The translations under genes were made by a program, and so were the position numbers. The notes under the pieces are model-generated. The model saw nothing but the letters and a program-made list of their open reading frames with translations, made no database searches and was not told the DNA's origin. This document shows positions 1 to 10,320 of a stretch of 64,000 bases of DNA, one piece after another. This DNA comes from Catonia carolina. Its lineage: Eukaryota; Arthropoda; Insecta; Hemiptera; Achilidae. The stretch covers positions 69,685,501-69,749,500 of the forward strand of contig JAQMRL010000006.1 in assembly GCA_035578175.1 (NCBI GenBank), given 5' to 3'. Numbering within the stretch: position 1 is the first letter of the stretch; the number at the start of each line of letters is the position of its first letter.

Positions 1-262
1 TGTTTTGGCGGAGAACCCATGATTTGTCCTTCCACATTTCGGGACGTTTTTTCCTTACTCTTTGATGTAGTTTAGAAAGTACCTCAAGGTAGTAATGATT
101 AATTGTTTGACCTTCAGGAACCCAGTGAAGGTACACTATCCCATGGATATAAAAAAAAACAATCATTGCTTTAAATTTTGAATTGTTTATTCAGTGCATG
201 GATTGGCGCTTCTTTTCCGGATCATAAGTTAAAAACCACGTTTCATCATATATAATTATCTT
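1..262 (-). pseudogene. Mariner transposase, middle portion, broken
   Basis: Read on the minus strand, this encodes a mariner transposase segment. The first catalytic block is DETWFLTYDPEKKRQS (from about 260 downward), then an in-frame stop after SMH, then a block with GIVYLHWVPEGQTIN and LEVLSKLHQRVRKKRPEMW, ending at WVLRQ at the window edge. That is where the second catalytic HDN motif would be expected, and it already looks damaged. The glycine usually before the first DE is also changed. The order of blocks is that of the mariner DD34D family; the stop and substitutions make it inactive. Confidence 0.85.
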
Positions 263-283
263 CTACCTGTTCCCTAAGGTGAA

Positions 284-452
284 ATCTGCATAAACGGGAC
301 AACATTTGAGTCTGTGGCAGCTGTAAAAGAGAAAGCGGCACGTGTCCTGAAGAGCTGACAGAAGATGACTTCGAGCACTTTTTCCAACAATGGAAAATTC
401 GCGTGGAGCGTTGTAGGAATAGAGAAGGAGTGTATTTTGATGATGACAATAA
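284..452 (+). pseudogene. Mariner transposase C-terminus, frameshifted
   Basis: On the plus strand two frames together encode a typical mariner C-terminus: GTTFESVAAVKEKAARVLKS in one frame, then LTEDDFEHFFQQWKIRVERC through EGVYFDDDNK and a stop in the next. One frameshift near 355 separates them. It is followed by an AT-rich 3' tail and the terminal repeat. It points opposite to the transposase segment at 1-262, so the two are not parts of one linear gene. The piece at 44054-44283 belongs to the same family. Confidence 0.85.
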
Positions 453-529
453 GTGATTATGTATAAAATGAAAATAAATTTTTTTACAACGTTAGTCTCG
501 TTATTTAATAGCCACACCTCGTATTTCAA

Positions 530-1310
530 TGCTTGAACATTAGCGAGAATGATAGCTTTCGCCAATAAAACCTACAACGAGATGGTAAAAATTTGTTAAC
601 GTGAACACTTGTATTTTGAGACACCCTGTAGAATATATGTAAGAAATGGTATGTTAACATTAAGACGTGGAAGATAGATACGGGCTAAAGTGTTTACAAA
701 AGCAAGTTTTGTTAAATTATGATGTTGATTTTCTTCCGCTTTGTGCCTTTCTTTATCCCGTTGTTCTATTATTGTTATTCGTTTACCAATTTCCTTTCAC
801 CCATTCATCAAACGTTTAAGTAGACTTAACTGACATTGAATTTCAAGAAGAAATTTTATTGAAAATGCTGAATATTACTCGATTTTTATCATAAAAAATA
901 TCTTATCTCTAAACTGCTGATTATATTCTCTCTTTTGTTTTTATCTATTCAAATTTATTCAGAATTTTCTCTTTTCATTTAAGATCAGCTACAAAAATTG
1001 CTGATCTTTACGTTTATAGGTTATAGATCCGTGAGAGGTTATTGCTATAAAAATATGAAGTGTGTAAAATAATATTGGTTCTTTGCTTTTCTCGATTTTC
1101 CTCCATACACTTTGTTCTTATAGTGCTTCATCCGTTCCGGATGTTAGCGATCAGCAAGTCTTTTGGCTGCTATTCTGGACGATTCGCTGGATGTTTTCCC
1201 GTGCCACGCCCTCAGATTCTGCAACCAAAAAAATTCTCCTTCGCTCCGAGCCGTGTATTTTCCCCTGACGATGGATTAAAAGGCCGTATCTGTTTTTATT
1301 TCTCTCTCTT
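530..1310. other. Unassigned AT-rich sequence
   Basis: No gene or recognised repeat. TTTTGAGACACCCTGTA at about 616-632 resembles a mariner-type terminal repeat next to TA, but no partner end was found. Positions 1110-1280 are less AT-rich and open in two plus frames, with no recognisable domain. Confidence 0.4.
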
Positions 1311-1311
1311 T

Positions 1312-1587
1312 TTTTAAGTCAACAGCCGAAAGGCTGGTTTGAACCTCTAGAGGTTTTACTAAGTTAAAACGAGAAGTGAGGTGATTTACTCTTGCCTTCC
1401 TCACTGAGTGGAAAATATGCTTATCAGCTTGCCAGGCCCTTTGAAAAGCACTCACTTTCTACCCTGAAAACGACACCTTCACTTCATTCACCACAGGGTC
1501 TGGCTGTGTAGTGAAATTCACTACTCTCAGTGGAGATAACTCTGACTAGTGTCTTTTAAAACTCTACCTCTTCTGTTCTTAGTAAAA
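1312..1587 (-). mobile_element. SINE-B copy, 5'-truncated
   Basis: Sense on the minus strand. It runs from the family's 3' end (AACAGCCGAAAGGCTGGTTT in plus orientation) to the CTCTACCTCTTCTGTTCTTA block, then stops. The first roughly 110 bases of the element are missing, as expected for incomplete reverse transcription. Confidence 0.85.
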
Positions 1588-1885
1588 TGTTTACTTACGT
1601 TGTTTTCTGTAAAATAAATTGTTAGACCAGAAGAAAAATAATAGTGTTTTACAATGGTATTCGTTTATTTATTTCACTAGTTACATTATGACTTAAAACA
1701 GCTTTTTGTAATAATTTTTAATATATTTTTTCAACTTAGATTATTTATTTACAACTGTAAAAAATACAACCAGTGAATGTGATGTTATTTACAAAAACAA
1801 AAATGGCGTTATGACATTAAGGAGACTGCCACTCAATAGTGCCACTCCAACGGTGGATTAATCTTGGATAATAAATTGATAGAAT

Positions 1886-2184
1886 TTACATCTGCGCTAT
1901 GTCTCTACTCCATCGTCGTTTCAGTCTGCGTTGCTGATTTCCGAGTAAGTTTGGGGATGCCAGCGTTCTAATGAGATGATATTTATGATACTCAAGTTTG
2001 CGTTTGAACCGAGAATAGATGTGATAAAATGTGTCGTTAATGTATGGAACACGTAAATCGTTGTGCAATGTGTGATTAGTAACGTAAAAGGGTGCGTCAG
2101 TTATTTGTGTAAGTAATTTGGATTGAAATCGTTGAATTCGTTGTAGAGTCAAATGTTTTGCTGCACCGTAAATTTGGCCACCAT
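1886..2184 (-). pseudogene. Jockey-type LINE reverse transcriptase, C-terminal part
   Basis: The minus strand encodes IWTYGGQIYGAAKHLTLQRI followed by QRFQSKLLTQITDAPFYVTN and a stop near 1889. This arrangement is characteristic of the C-terminal end of jockey-clade non-LTR reverse transcriptases. It is the downstream part of an element whose upstream part lies at 2854-3110. The two are separated by the RTE insertion at 2196-2842 and share an 11-bp duplication at its edges. Sequence to about 1800 is probably the 3' untranslated region. The copy is 5'-truncated and defective. Confidence 0.85.
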
Positions 2185-2195
2185 AAGTCCAAATC
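2185..2195. repeat. Target-site duplication, left copy
   Basis: AAGTCCAAATC here is repeated exactly at 2843-2853 and brackets the RTE fragment. It shows that the RTE element inserted into the jockey element. Confidence 0.9.
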
Positions 2196-2842
2196 ACAGA
2201 GAAAACAGCACAGCGATAACATTGAGAAACGGGGTGATAAAGGAGGTGACTGAGTTTAATTACCTGGGCAGTAAGATCACAAATGATGGAAGGAGTTACA
2301 GGGATGTCGCAAGCAGGATTATCCAGGCTAAGAACGCTTTTAATAAGAAGAAGAGCTTATTCACTTCTAGGAATGTTAGTCTTGATGTAAGGAAACGCAT
2401 GCTGAAGACATATGTGTGGAGTATTGCGGCTTACGGGAGTGAAGCTTGGACACTTGGTGTGAGGGAAGAGAGAAGATTAGCGGCATTTGAAGCCTGGTGC
2501 TATAGAAGGATGTTGAGGGTCAGCTGGAGTGAAATGATGACGAACGAACAAGTTTTCAGTAGAGCGGGGGAGGGAAGGAGCTTCCTAAAATGGATCAGAC
2601 AGAGAAGAGCCCAGCTGATAGGCCACATACTCCGACATGACAGTATGTTGAAAAGAATAATCGAAGGAGTTGTGGAGGGGAGAAATTTGCGGGGAAGACC
2701 CAGATTGGAGTACATGAAGCAGTTACTAGAGGACATGGGATGTGCTTCGTATTGCGAGTTGAAGCGGAAAGCAGATGACCGAGGAGCATGGAGAGCAGCT
2801 GCCAACCAGCCTTATGGCTGTTAACTAGAGAGAGAGAGAGAG
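2196..2842 (+). mobile_element. RTE-like LINE, 5'-truncated, with AG-repeat tail
   Basis: This 647-bp retroposed fragment is flanked by the 11-bp repeat AAGTCCAAATC. It contains only the 3' end of an RTE-type reverse transcriptase ORF followed by an AG-rich microsatellite tail. Strong 5' truncation plus a target duplication is the signature of target-primed reverse transcription. Confidence 0.9.
2201..2824 (+). pseudogene. RTE-like endonuclease-reverse transcriptase, C-terminal fragment
   Basis: An open frame to 2824 encodes the C-terminal region of an RTE-like reverse transcriptase. Visible blocks are FNYLGSKITNDGRSYRDVASR (end of the palm/thumb), KRMLKTYVWSIAAYGSEAWT, RRLAAFEAWCYRRMLRVSW, a GHILRHD block, and a basic GRNLRGRPRLEYMKQLLED end closing with AANQPYGC and a stop. 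The catalytic FADD region and the endonuclease domain are absent, so the fragment cannot move itself. It has no disabling mutation over about 200 residues, which suggests a fairly young insertion. Related pieces lie at 30489, 51190, 52605 and 56797. Confidence 0.88.
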
Positions 2843-2853
2843 AAGTCCAAATC

Positions 2854-3110
2854 GGTTTCAGAAAAGATTTATGTACTTGTAGTTGTAAATGAAGTTTTGA
2901 TCAAGGAAAATAGTTGATTCGTCTGTTATCCAGATCTACCGTTTTATTTGAACGTGTCTATTCTAGGTCAAGCCTCTGTCAATGTACAGGCCGAGATATC
3001 GAATTGAATCGGTTTGAGGAAGCGGTTGACCGCGCAAAAAAAAAAACAGCGGGACATCTTTGTTTCATGAGAGTAAAAGTACTCTGCATTTTTTTGTAGC
3101 ATTCACCTAT
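2854..3110 (-). pseudogene. Jockey-type LINE reverse transcriptase, upstream part
   Basis: Minus-strand translation in shifting frames gives STFTLMKQRCPAV, a degraded stretch resembling the jockey YLGL-LDRRLTW block, and then a stretch joining IFSETDLD to the IWTYGGQIYG at 2184 once the RTE insertion is removed. A poly(A/T) slip near 3040 and several stops disable it. Confidence 0.65.
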
Positions 3111-3852
3111 TGTAATAATAAAAATTAAAATTCGTAACTTAAGGAAAGAATAATGTTGATTTTCAGGACTAATCTTAATCTTGTTCTTCGTCATAATCTA
3201 TAACAGTAGTTATCTCCCTTAAAAAGATTTCTGCGTAGCCTCTTCCATTTGTAAGTAGAGCTTAAGATTCAAAGTATCACCCACGTTCATTTTCTAATTA
3301 GAGGGAAGCAGTTTGTATCCTTAAGGATAAACCTTTTCTTAGAGTCATATTACTTAAGGAAAATCATACTTAACTGATTTTTGTAGGGATGATGTGTATA
3401 CATTCAGGTAGTCCTAAAATGTAAAATTTTGACTGGGCTTTCTGAAATGACTGATTCAAATTGACTTTCAGATTTTCGTTGCTCTAATGTACTCATATTT
3501 TGGAATTTTACATTAAATTTAAAATGTTATCTTTATATCGGATATTTTAAATAGTAATTTGAATTTATTTTTGTTACAGGTAAATGGTCTTATTTCTTTC
3601 ACTACGTCAAGCACGGTTTTGTAAGTTACTTTTTATTGCATGTTATCTTTGTTTTAGTGTTGGGTGCTTATAAAAATGCCAATTTGATAATCGTGTACTT
3701 TTTCAGGTTTTTGTCAAGTTCTCGAATTTTTTTTAGGTTTTGATAATAATAAAATCAACAATCAACTTAGAAAGAAAATTATAATTGTTTTAAATATTTT
3801 TTACTGTATTTGATCTTGAATATAGACCTTTTGAAAATACAGTTGAGGTTCG
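3111..3852. other. Unassigned AT-rich sequence
   Basis: No ORF, tRNA-like box or family member recognised. The upstream remains of the jockey element could extend into the first part but are too decayed to call. Confidence 0.35.
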
Positions 3853-4240
3853 ATTGTTATTTAGGTCATCAGCCGAAAGGCTGATTTGAACCTCTAGAGG
3901 CTTTACTAAGTAAAAACTAAAAGTGAGGTGGTATACCATGCCTTCCTCACTGAATGGTACGCTTGTCAGCATGCCGGGCCCTCTGTAAAGCACAAATTTT
4001 CCACTTTGCAAATGATACCTTCACTTCATTCACCACAGGGTCTGGCTGTATAATGAAATTCATTACTTTCAGAAGAGACAGCTCTGATTAATGTCTTTTA
4101 TTTCTACCTCTTCTGTTCTTAAATAGTTCAGTCATGTATTTGGCTGACTATGTGATAAGAAAGAGAGCTATTTTTTGTAGCCCTGGAACCAACAGATCGA
4201 GTGCAATTAATTTAACACTCCATCTGCCTGTTATGGGTAT
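3853..4240 (-). mobile_element. SINE-B copy, nearly full length
   Basis: Runs from the GTTATTTAGGTCATCAGCC end to CTGCCTGTTATGGGTA. It abuts the Rep-A copy that starts at 4241. Target duplication not clear. Confidence 0.88.
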
Positions 4241-5145
4241 ACACCTTTGCTGTAGAATGCATATTAAGGCTGCACTCTTAAAAAAACATGTTTTATTTTA
4301 CCACTTGAGCCCTCCAAGAATTTCAGCAGACATGGTGGTTATCCCATCTTGTGTTGTTGTTGTTTAGGTCATCAGCCAAAAGGCTGGTTTGAACCTGTAG
4401 AGGTTTTACTAAGTAAAACGAGGAGTGAGGTGGTTTACCATTGCCTTCCTCACTGAGTGGAAAAGTACGCTTATCAGCATGCCGGGCCCTCTGAAAAACA
4501 CATTTTCCACTCTGCAAATGACACCTTCACTTCATTCACCACAGGGTCTGGCTGTATAATGAAATTCATTACTTTCACAGGAGATAACTCTGATTAGTGT
4601 CTTTTACACCTCTACCTCTTCTGTTCTTAAATGGTCCAGTCATTTAATTGGCTGACCATGTGATAAGAAACAGAACTATTTATTTTAGCCCTGTAACGAA
4701 CAGATTGAGTGTAAATAATTTGACACTCCACCTGTCCCATCTTGTATAGCGTAAAAATGTAGTGAATTAGGCGATTTTATTTATAAAATCTACGATGTTT
4801 ACATCGTAGGAGCCGTTTTTGAGAAATAACAAAAAAGTATGAAAAATCGTTCGAATTAACTACTACATCCGGTTGACAGTTTTTTTTAATGAAAATGTTT
4901 GTTTCGCGTTCTCTAATGGTACTTAAGTTCCGAATTTCAGATTCGTAAGTTATTCCATTCTTGAAATATTTTGTTCACACATACACATACACGTACACAC
5001 TCAAACTAATCGTTAAAAAGATGGATTTTTTGATTCAGGGGGTCTGGAAACGTGTATATCCGGTGGAAATTCGATTTCGAAAAATCGTTGTGAAAAAAAT
5101 ACTTATTTTCTGCCCCTACATATTCATATAGGTTAAGAGAAAGTA
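4241..5145 (-). repeat. Rep-A copy, interrupted by SINE-B
   Basis: Minus orientation. 4241-4352 and 4746-5145 are continuous once the SINE-B at 4353-4735 is removed. It ends in the degraded start motif GGTTAAGAGAAAG. The 3' part of the family is missing. The CA microsatellite lies at about 4978. Confidence 0.85.
4353..4735 (-). mobile_element. SINE-B inserted in Rep-A, with perfect 10-bp TSD
   Basis: Flanked by CCCATCTTGT at 4343-4352 and again at 4736-4745. The interrupted sequence is the Rep-A motif that reads ACCCTATCTTGTAGAG in other copies, so both ends of the SINE are fixed by the empty site. It is slightly truncated at its 5' end. Confidence 0.93.
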
Positions 5146-5801
5146 AAAAGTACTGGCACGTGAAGATTTCGATTAATCTTAAAATATATCCAGTTAAATG
5201 TGAAATATAGTCAAGTGTGATCGGCTAGCCTATTCTGTATTGATCTCGTCTAACAAACGCCTAAACTGGAAGCGTGGCGTTTGCGCAATCATATAAGTAA
5301 TTTTTCAAATTTATATTGAAACATGTCACCAGGCTAGCTCAGATAGTGAAAAACTGTCACAAAGTGAAATAAACAATTTTTTTCTTCCCTTTTTTTTCTT
5401 TCTCAAAGGAGAAAGTGACGACATTCTCTGTTAACACCAAACTTCAATATTATCAATGTCAAAAGTTTCGTCTCATATTTCTTGTTCTTATATGAATTTT
5501 CTTTTATCTTATGTAACAAATTTTTAACAGGTTTTATTTTTTATTACTTATATTATATATAATAAATTCGGTAAACTATCTCGATTTTCTTGTGTAATGA
5601 AACTTTATTTTGTTACTAACAACCCGCGCACGTTACACTTCGTGGAAAATTAAACGTAAATCGTTTAACATCTCACACAACTTTACACGGGGAAAGAAAA
5701 ATCACACTGTACAAATAAAACGAATTTGAAACAGGAATATTGTGTACTTACGTTCCAATAAAGAAATCAATGTTGACACGACGTAATAAAACAACATTTT
5801 A
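5146..5801. other. Unassigned AT-rich sequence
   Basis: No gene seen. A block near 5405-5445 (GGAGAAAGTGACGAC, then TTAACACCAAAC) weakly resembles the hairpin tail of Rep-A and may be a decayed end. Confidence 0.35.
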
Positions 5802-6188
5802 TTGTTGTTTAGGTCAACAGCAGAAAGGTTAGTTTGGACCTCTAGAGATTTTACTAAGTAAAAGGAGGAGTGAGGTGGTTTACTATTGCCTTCCTCACTG
5901 AGTTGAAAGAGTATGCTTATCAGCATGCCAGGTTCTCCCAAAAGCGTCCACGCTGCAAATTACACCTTCACTTCATTCACCACAGAGTCTGGCTGTATAG
6001 TGAAGTTCATTACTCTCAGAGGAGATAACTCTGATTAGTGTCTTTTACACCTCTACCTCTTCTGTTCTTAAATAGTTCAGTCATATATTTGGCTGACTGT
6101 GCGATAAGAAACAAACTCTTTTTTTGTAGCTCTGGAACTAACAGATCGAGTGCAATTAATTTAACACTCCACCTGCCTGTTATGGGCA
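5802..6188 (-). mobile_element. SINE-B copy, nearly full length
   Basis: Contains all family blocks from GTTGTTTAGGTCAACAGC to CTGCCTGTTATGGGCA, with more substitutions than the youngest copies. No clear target duplication. Confidence 0.88.
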
Positions 6189-6834
6189 TATTATATTATA
6201 CAAGTTAACATAAAGTTGTTATAACTCGTTCTAGTGAAGTAAAATTGTAAACTTTATATAATTAATTCAACATAATATTTGGGCATTTTCTGATACACCT
6301 TCAGCATAATTAGTCACATTTTGTGGATATTTTGTGTGTAATCTTATAGTATTTTTAACGATAAAAACGGGGAAAATATTTTAAAAAGTCCTACAACAAT
6401 ATTGTTTAAGTTAAGGTTAAATACAGGTAGAGTAAATAGATTGTTTTTTGCAGCTCAATATTGTTACTGCTTGTAATAAAAAAATATATAAACTCTTCGA
6501 GTTCTTACCTCATTTATCTTCATTCGATTTGGTTCACTAATGTTCAGTACCCAGTAATTAATGTTACACAGTAATGTTCAATAAAAAAAATTTAAAAAAA
6601 ATTTGTTACACAGTAATGATTAAATAAATTAAATATTATAAAATAATTTAAAAACTTTCAATAAATATTTTAACGTTAACTTGGAAAATATTGATATAGG
6701 ATTTTTTTAAATATTGTTCCCGTTTTTATTGATAAAAGTACAGTAAGATTCTTACGAAATATCCATAAAACATGAAAAATTGTGCTGCGGGGGATAACAG
6801 AAAAGTTAAAGGTAAAATAACGCGTGTTTACTGT
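6189..6834. other. Unassigned very AT-rich sequence
   Basis: No coding frame of note and no family recognised. Confidence 0.4.
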
Positions 6835-7235
6835 AGCGACTTAGATAGCGAGTAAATGTTACAAATGCAATGTCAACGCGATAAGGATGCAAATGTAACT
6901 TTTTCGTAGCTCTGAAAACAGTAGCTAATGATGGCCCAGCTTGCGATGATGATCTTCTAAGCGATTTTGTAGGTGATTGAGTCAAACGTTTTTTAGATCT
7001 TCCAGAACTTCCGCGGTTAACTTTGTTGGCTGGCGAGGTGGTTTCTCATCGAGTACACTCCCAGTTCTACGGAATTTATTTATCAAACGCAATATTGACG
7101 ATTTATTAAAAACGGCAGAACAGAAAAATTTCAACTGAAACTTATCTTGCAACATTTGTAAGATTTACTCGCAAGATTTACTTTGTAAGTCTCTACAATA
7201 AACACGCTTTCTTCCTTGGCAAAAAACCATTGCTG
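6835..7235 (-). pseudogene. Decayed transposase N-terminal (helix-turn-helix) region
   Basis: In shifting minus-strand frames this reads as ESVFIVETYK, NKSSILRLINKFRRTGSVLD, EKPPRQPTKLTAEVLEDL and, further on, AGPSLATVFRATKKLHLHPY. The order (an IVETY-type start, a KF-TGSV-D linker, then a second helix-turn-helix with RATKKL-L-PY) matches the DNA-binding half of a common arthropod Tc1/mariner-like transposase group. Several frameshifts and stops are present and no catalytic domain was seen downstream. It is older than the other mariners here. Confidence 0.65.
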
Positions 7236-7862
7236 ACACAATATAACGAAACGACTGCTGTCACCACACTAATGCTTGACTGGAACATTTTAACTTTGTT
7301 ATAAAGTTGGCCTTGAGTACACTGTTGCCAACATACCGATTGGAGGACAGAAAATTTACCGATGTATTACTTCTATCTTCTTGTAATCATGGTTGCGTCC
7401 TTAATAAAATATCCGTTAGAATACTTATGAGATAGTTGATTGAAGAAACATTTTAAAATAACGTAAAGTTAAAATAAATAATGTAAAGTTATTAAAGCTG
7501 AAATTTAAAAGACATTCCATCATGTGTTCTACTGTCACCTGAAGAATAAAAATTGTGTGATAGAGTTACTTACTCGCTTTACCCGATTTAGCAGTACAGT
7601 TTTAAGCAATGGGATCTTCTCTTTAGTTCAGTAGAGCATATGCGTCACCCATTCAAGGCGGGCACGTGGAGAGCGCACCTTCAAATCTTGACCTTACCCG
7701 ACCATCCTGAGAGAAGCATCTGTCACTTTTCATCGCTCTTAACTCTTTTCGGTACAGAACAGCCCCAAATAGTACTTATATTAAAACAACAGTTTTATAT
7801 ATGTTGTTTTTCTAACTTTTTTTGTTTTTCTTACTTTTTTATTCTATTTCATCTATTCATTT
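7236..7862. other. Unassigned sequence
   Basis: No gene or repeat family recognised. An open plus-strand frame begins at 7640, but its later part is Rep-A and it has no domain. Confidence 0.35.
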
Positions 7863-8620
7863 TTACTTCTTCTTGCCTTAGGCTATACGAATATTTAGTT
7901 AGGGAAAGAAAGTATTGTTTTCATGATAATTGTTCGAAATCGAGTTTTCACCGAAAATACACGTTGTCAGGCCCCCTGAACCCAAAATATTATGTTTTTA
8001 GCGATTGGTTTTTGTATGAACAAAATATTTCGAACCCTGGGTTCGAATCCCACTCAGGCATGGCATATTTTCATTTGTAACAAACAATCATTTCATCCTC
8101 CATTGTACGATAGTTACACCCCAACGTCGTCGCTAATGACCGTTAAATAAATAAATTTAAAAATATATATATTTCGAAAACGGAATATCGTACGATATTT
8201 AAACTTAAAAATTAAGTTTGGTAGTACTACTAAGAGACCCGACACCTACATTTTCATCAAAATCAGTCAATCGGATGTAGCAATTTATTCCTGTTATTTA
8301 TCACTCTTGCGAGATTTGCTCAAAAATTACTCCCAAGATTTTTTTTAAATTACTAAAAAATTTTTTTATTCACTAAATTTTGTATGATATACAAGATAAA
8401 GTAACTGCTATATCTGGTGAATTTCTTGGGAAGGTTCTTGGCGTAATTTATATTTTTAAGATGCGGCATATGCATTTCATTAAAGTTGTAGGAAATTACA
8501 AACCTACAACTTTTATTATTGCATCAATTAATGATTTTCTGTATTTTTTTTCATCAAAATTGGTAAAATATGGGATTTTTTAACATTGCTGCCTTCATTG
8601 AAACACCATACATTTATTTT
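7863..8620 (+). repeat. Old Rep-A copy, interrupted by SINE-D3
   Basis: Starts TTACTTCTTCTTGCC and continues through the CCCCCTGAACCC, ATTTTCATCAAAATC and palindromic GTTGTAG/CTACAAC blocks before fading near 8620. Clearly more diverged than most copies. Interrupted at 8035-8168. Confidence 0.75.
8035..8168 (+). mobile_element. SINE-D3: 5'-truncated tRNA-headed SINE with a different tail
   Basis: Flanked by ATATTTCGAA at 8025-8034 and 8169-8178. It begins at the pol III B box (GGGTTCGAATCCCACTC) and shares the GGCATGGCATATTTTCAT body with SINE-D. It then has an unrelated tail ending in ACCGTTAAATAAATAAA. Confidence 0.8.
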
Positions 8621-9000
8621 TTAATGTGTTTTGTGACATTAGAAGTTGCAATTGAAATTAAACAAGTAAGAAACGAAATTAATCAGCGATATGATGACCT
8701 TGCATTTTTTTTTAAGATTCCCTGTTCGTGGTTGATCATTAGAAGGTGCTTAACGTAAAAGTGCTTAGCAGCATCAAGTTTCCCTCGATACTTTGTCTTT
8801 ATTGCAACAAGGACCGGAAAGGTTTTTTCGCACAAATATATGCTTGAAAAAGTTAAATATAATTGCAGCACTTGCTGTGATGTGCTGGGGTACACTTTGT
8901 AATGGACGCTTAAACTCTAATTCTGAATCGCAACAGCTCAGGACGTGCGGATGGCAAAGCTATCTCGAGGTCCTGCGTTCCCTTTTGACTTGTCTTCACG
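8621..9000. other. Unassigned sequence
   Basis: No gene recognised. The stretch may be the body of the hAT-like element whose end is at 9001-9040. Confidence 0.3.
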
Positions 9001-9040
9001 CCTTCATGGGGGGGGCACCCTTCCCCAGTTTAGGAACCTT
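9001..9040 (-). mobile_element. hAT-like element end abutting SINE-B
   Basis: On the minus strand the boundary reads AAGGTTCCTAAACTGGGG followed by a run of Cs, a common form of hAT-superfamily terminal repeat. It abuts CTCTAGAG, a site inside SINE-B. The opposite end was not found, so this is a partial element. Confidence 0.5.
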
Positions 9041-9084
9041 TACTCTAGAGGTTCAAACCAGTCTTTCGGCTGATGACGTAAACT
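9035..9084 (+). mobile_element. SINE-B 3'-end fragment
   Basis: CTCTAGAGGTTCAAACCAG through GGCTGATGACGTAAAC is the family's last 50 bases. The upstream part was replaced at CTCTAGAG by the hAT-like end. Confidence 0.8.
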
Positions 9085-9086
9085 AA

Positions 9087-10028
9087 AAATCTGGTGTGAA
9101 ACACTCACACAACTTTCTCTTGCCAATGCAAATAATTAACAATAAACCTAACATTAGTATTAAAACATTAGAAATGAACAAAAACTAACCTCAAAAACAT
9201 AACCTTATTTTAATCATGAGTGAATGACGCAAAATGACAATCGAACTCAGTTTGGCTTAAAAATACGGAAAATCACGCTTTCACGCTAAACTAGGCTCTG
9301 TAGAGAAAAATGCTCTAAACAAAAGTTGTAGATCTTTTAATTTTCTATAAATTTAATTATATACACTTTTGTCATAAAATGCATACTAAGGCCGAAATCT
9401 TAAAAAAAATCGATTTTTCACACGTTTTCGTGAGAAAAAAAATCAGAAAATCGCTAATTACTGCTAAACTAAGCGTTTTACAAAAAAGTGTTTGAAATAA
9501 AAGTTGTAGGTTTTTAAATTCTCTACAACTTTTATTATATAACATTTTGCGCTAAAATTTATATTAAAGCCGTAATCTTAAAAAAACAACAATTTTACGT
9601 GAAAACAGCCTCACCGAGAATTTCAGCAAACATGGCGCCTACCCAATCTTGTAGAGAATAAAAAATTGAGTAAAATAGGCGATTTTAAAAAAAATCGTAG
9701 GACCAGTATTTGAGAAAATCGCAAAAAACTGAAAAATTATACGAATAAACTACTACTTCCGGTTGACCGATTTTGATGAAAATGTTCGTGTCGCGTCCGG
9801 TAGTGGTATGTAACTTAAGTTTCAAGTTTCAAGTTCGTACGATGTTCCGTTCTTGAGATATTCTGTTCACACACAGACACACACACACACACAGACCAAT
9901 CGCTAAAAACATGTTTTTTGGGTTCAGGGGGTCTGAAAACGTATAGATCCGGTGAAAACTCGATTTCGAAAAATCGACATGAAAACAATACTTTCCTTCC
10001 TATATATTCATATAGGCAAGAGAAAGTA
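9087..10028 (-). repeat. Rep-A, full-length copy
   Basis: Minus orientation, about 942 bp. It contains the hairpin tail GTGTGAAACACTCACAC, the inverted pair CTTTCTCTTGCC and GGCAAGAGAAAG, all internal palindromes and a CA microsatellite at about 9870. TAA lies at both edges. Confidence 0.92.
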
Positions 10029-10060
10029 AAAAAAAAGAATTTTTTATTTAGAAAAAAAAA

Positions 10061-10312
10061 ACAGATATAATGTGTTTGAATTTATCTCTATGGCCTCCGG
10101 GCCAGCCTAGTCAGTCAGCTGGCAGAAAGTCGCTATTAATTGTTAAGAAACACCGGTGGGGCAAGCGACTTTGTATGGTGACCAGCTGATGCCATTTCTG
10201 AACAAACTCAACTGGGGGTCCCTGTTCAAAAATTCATGCCGAATCACTTCAAAAATTCACAGAAGAGCAGCGATCAAATTTGGTGGTTGTCAATAAAGTT
10301 CCCAATAACAAA
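10061..10312 (-). repeat. Repeat G, copy 1
   Basis: Reverse complement of the sequence at 60280-60530. Shared blocks include GACCCCCAGT, CATACAAAGTCGC, CAGCTGACTGACT and GGCTGGCCC in the 60 kb orientation. No ORF or tRNA boxes are evident, so the class is unknown. Confidence 0.75.
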
Positions 10313-10320
10313 TAAAAGCT

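Larger units (their letters stand above)
1..521. mobile_element. Rearranged mariner element, left side beyond the window
   Basis: The element ends at 521 in the terminal repeat GCCACACCTCG, followed by TA. The same terminus appears in opposite orientation at 44054. Positions 1-262 carry transposase sequence on the minus strand, while about 284-449 carry the transposase C-terminus on the plus strand, so the element is internally inverted. The missing left end should lie outside the window. Confidence 0.8.

Noticed and set aside
613..633. Terminal repeat of another mariner (TTTTGAGACACCCTGTA); similar at 63650-63670
   Set aside because: Only single ends, with no partner or coding remnant; too short to claim.
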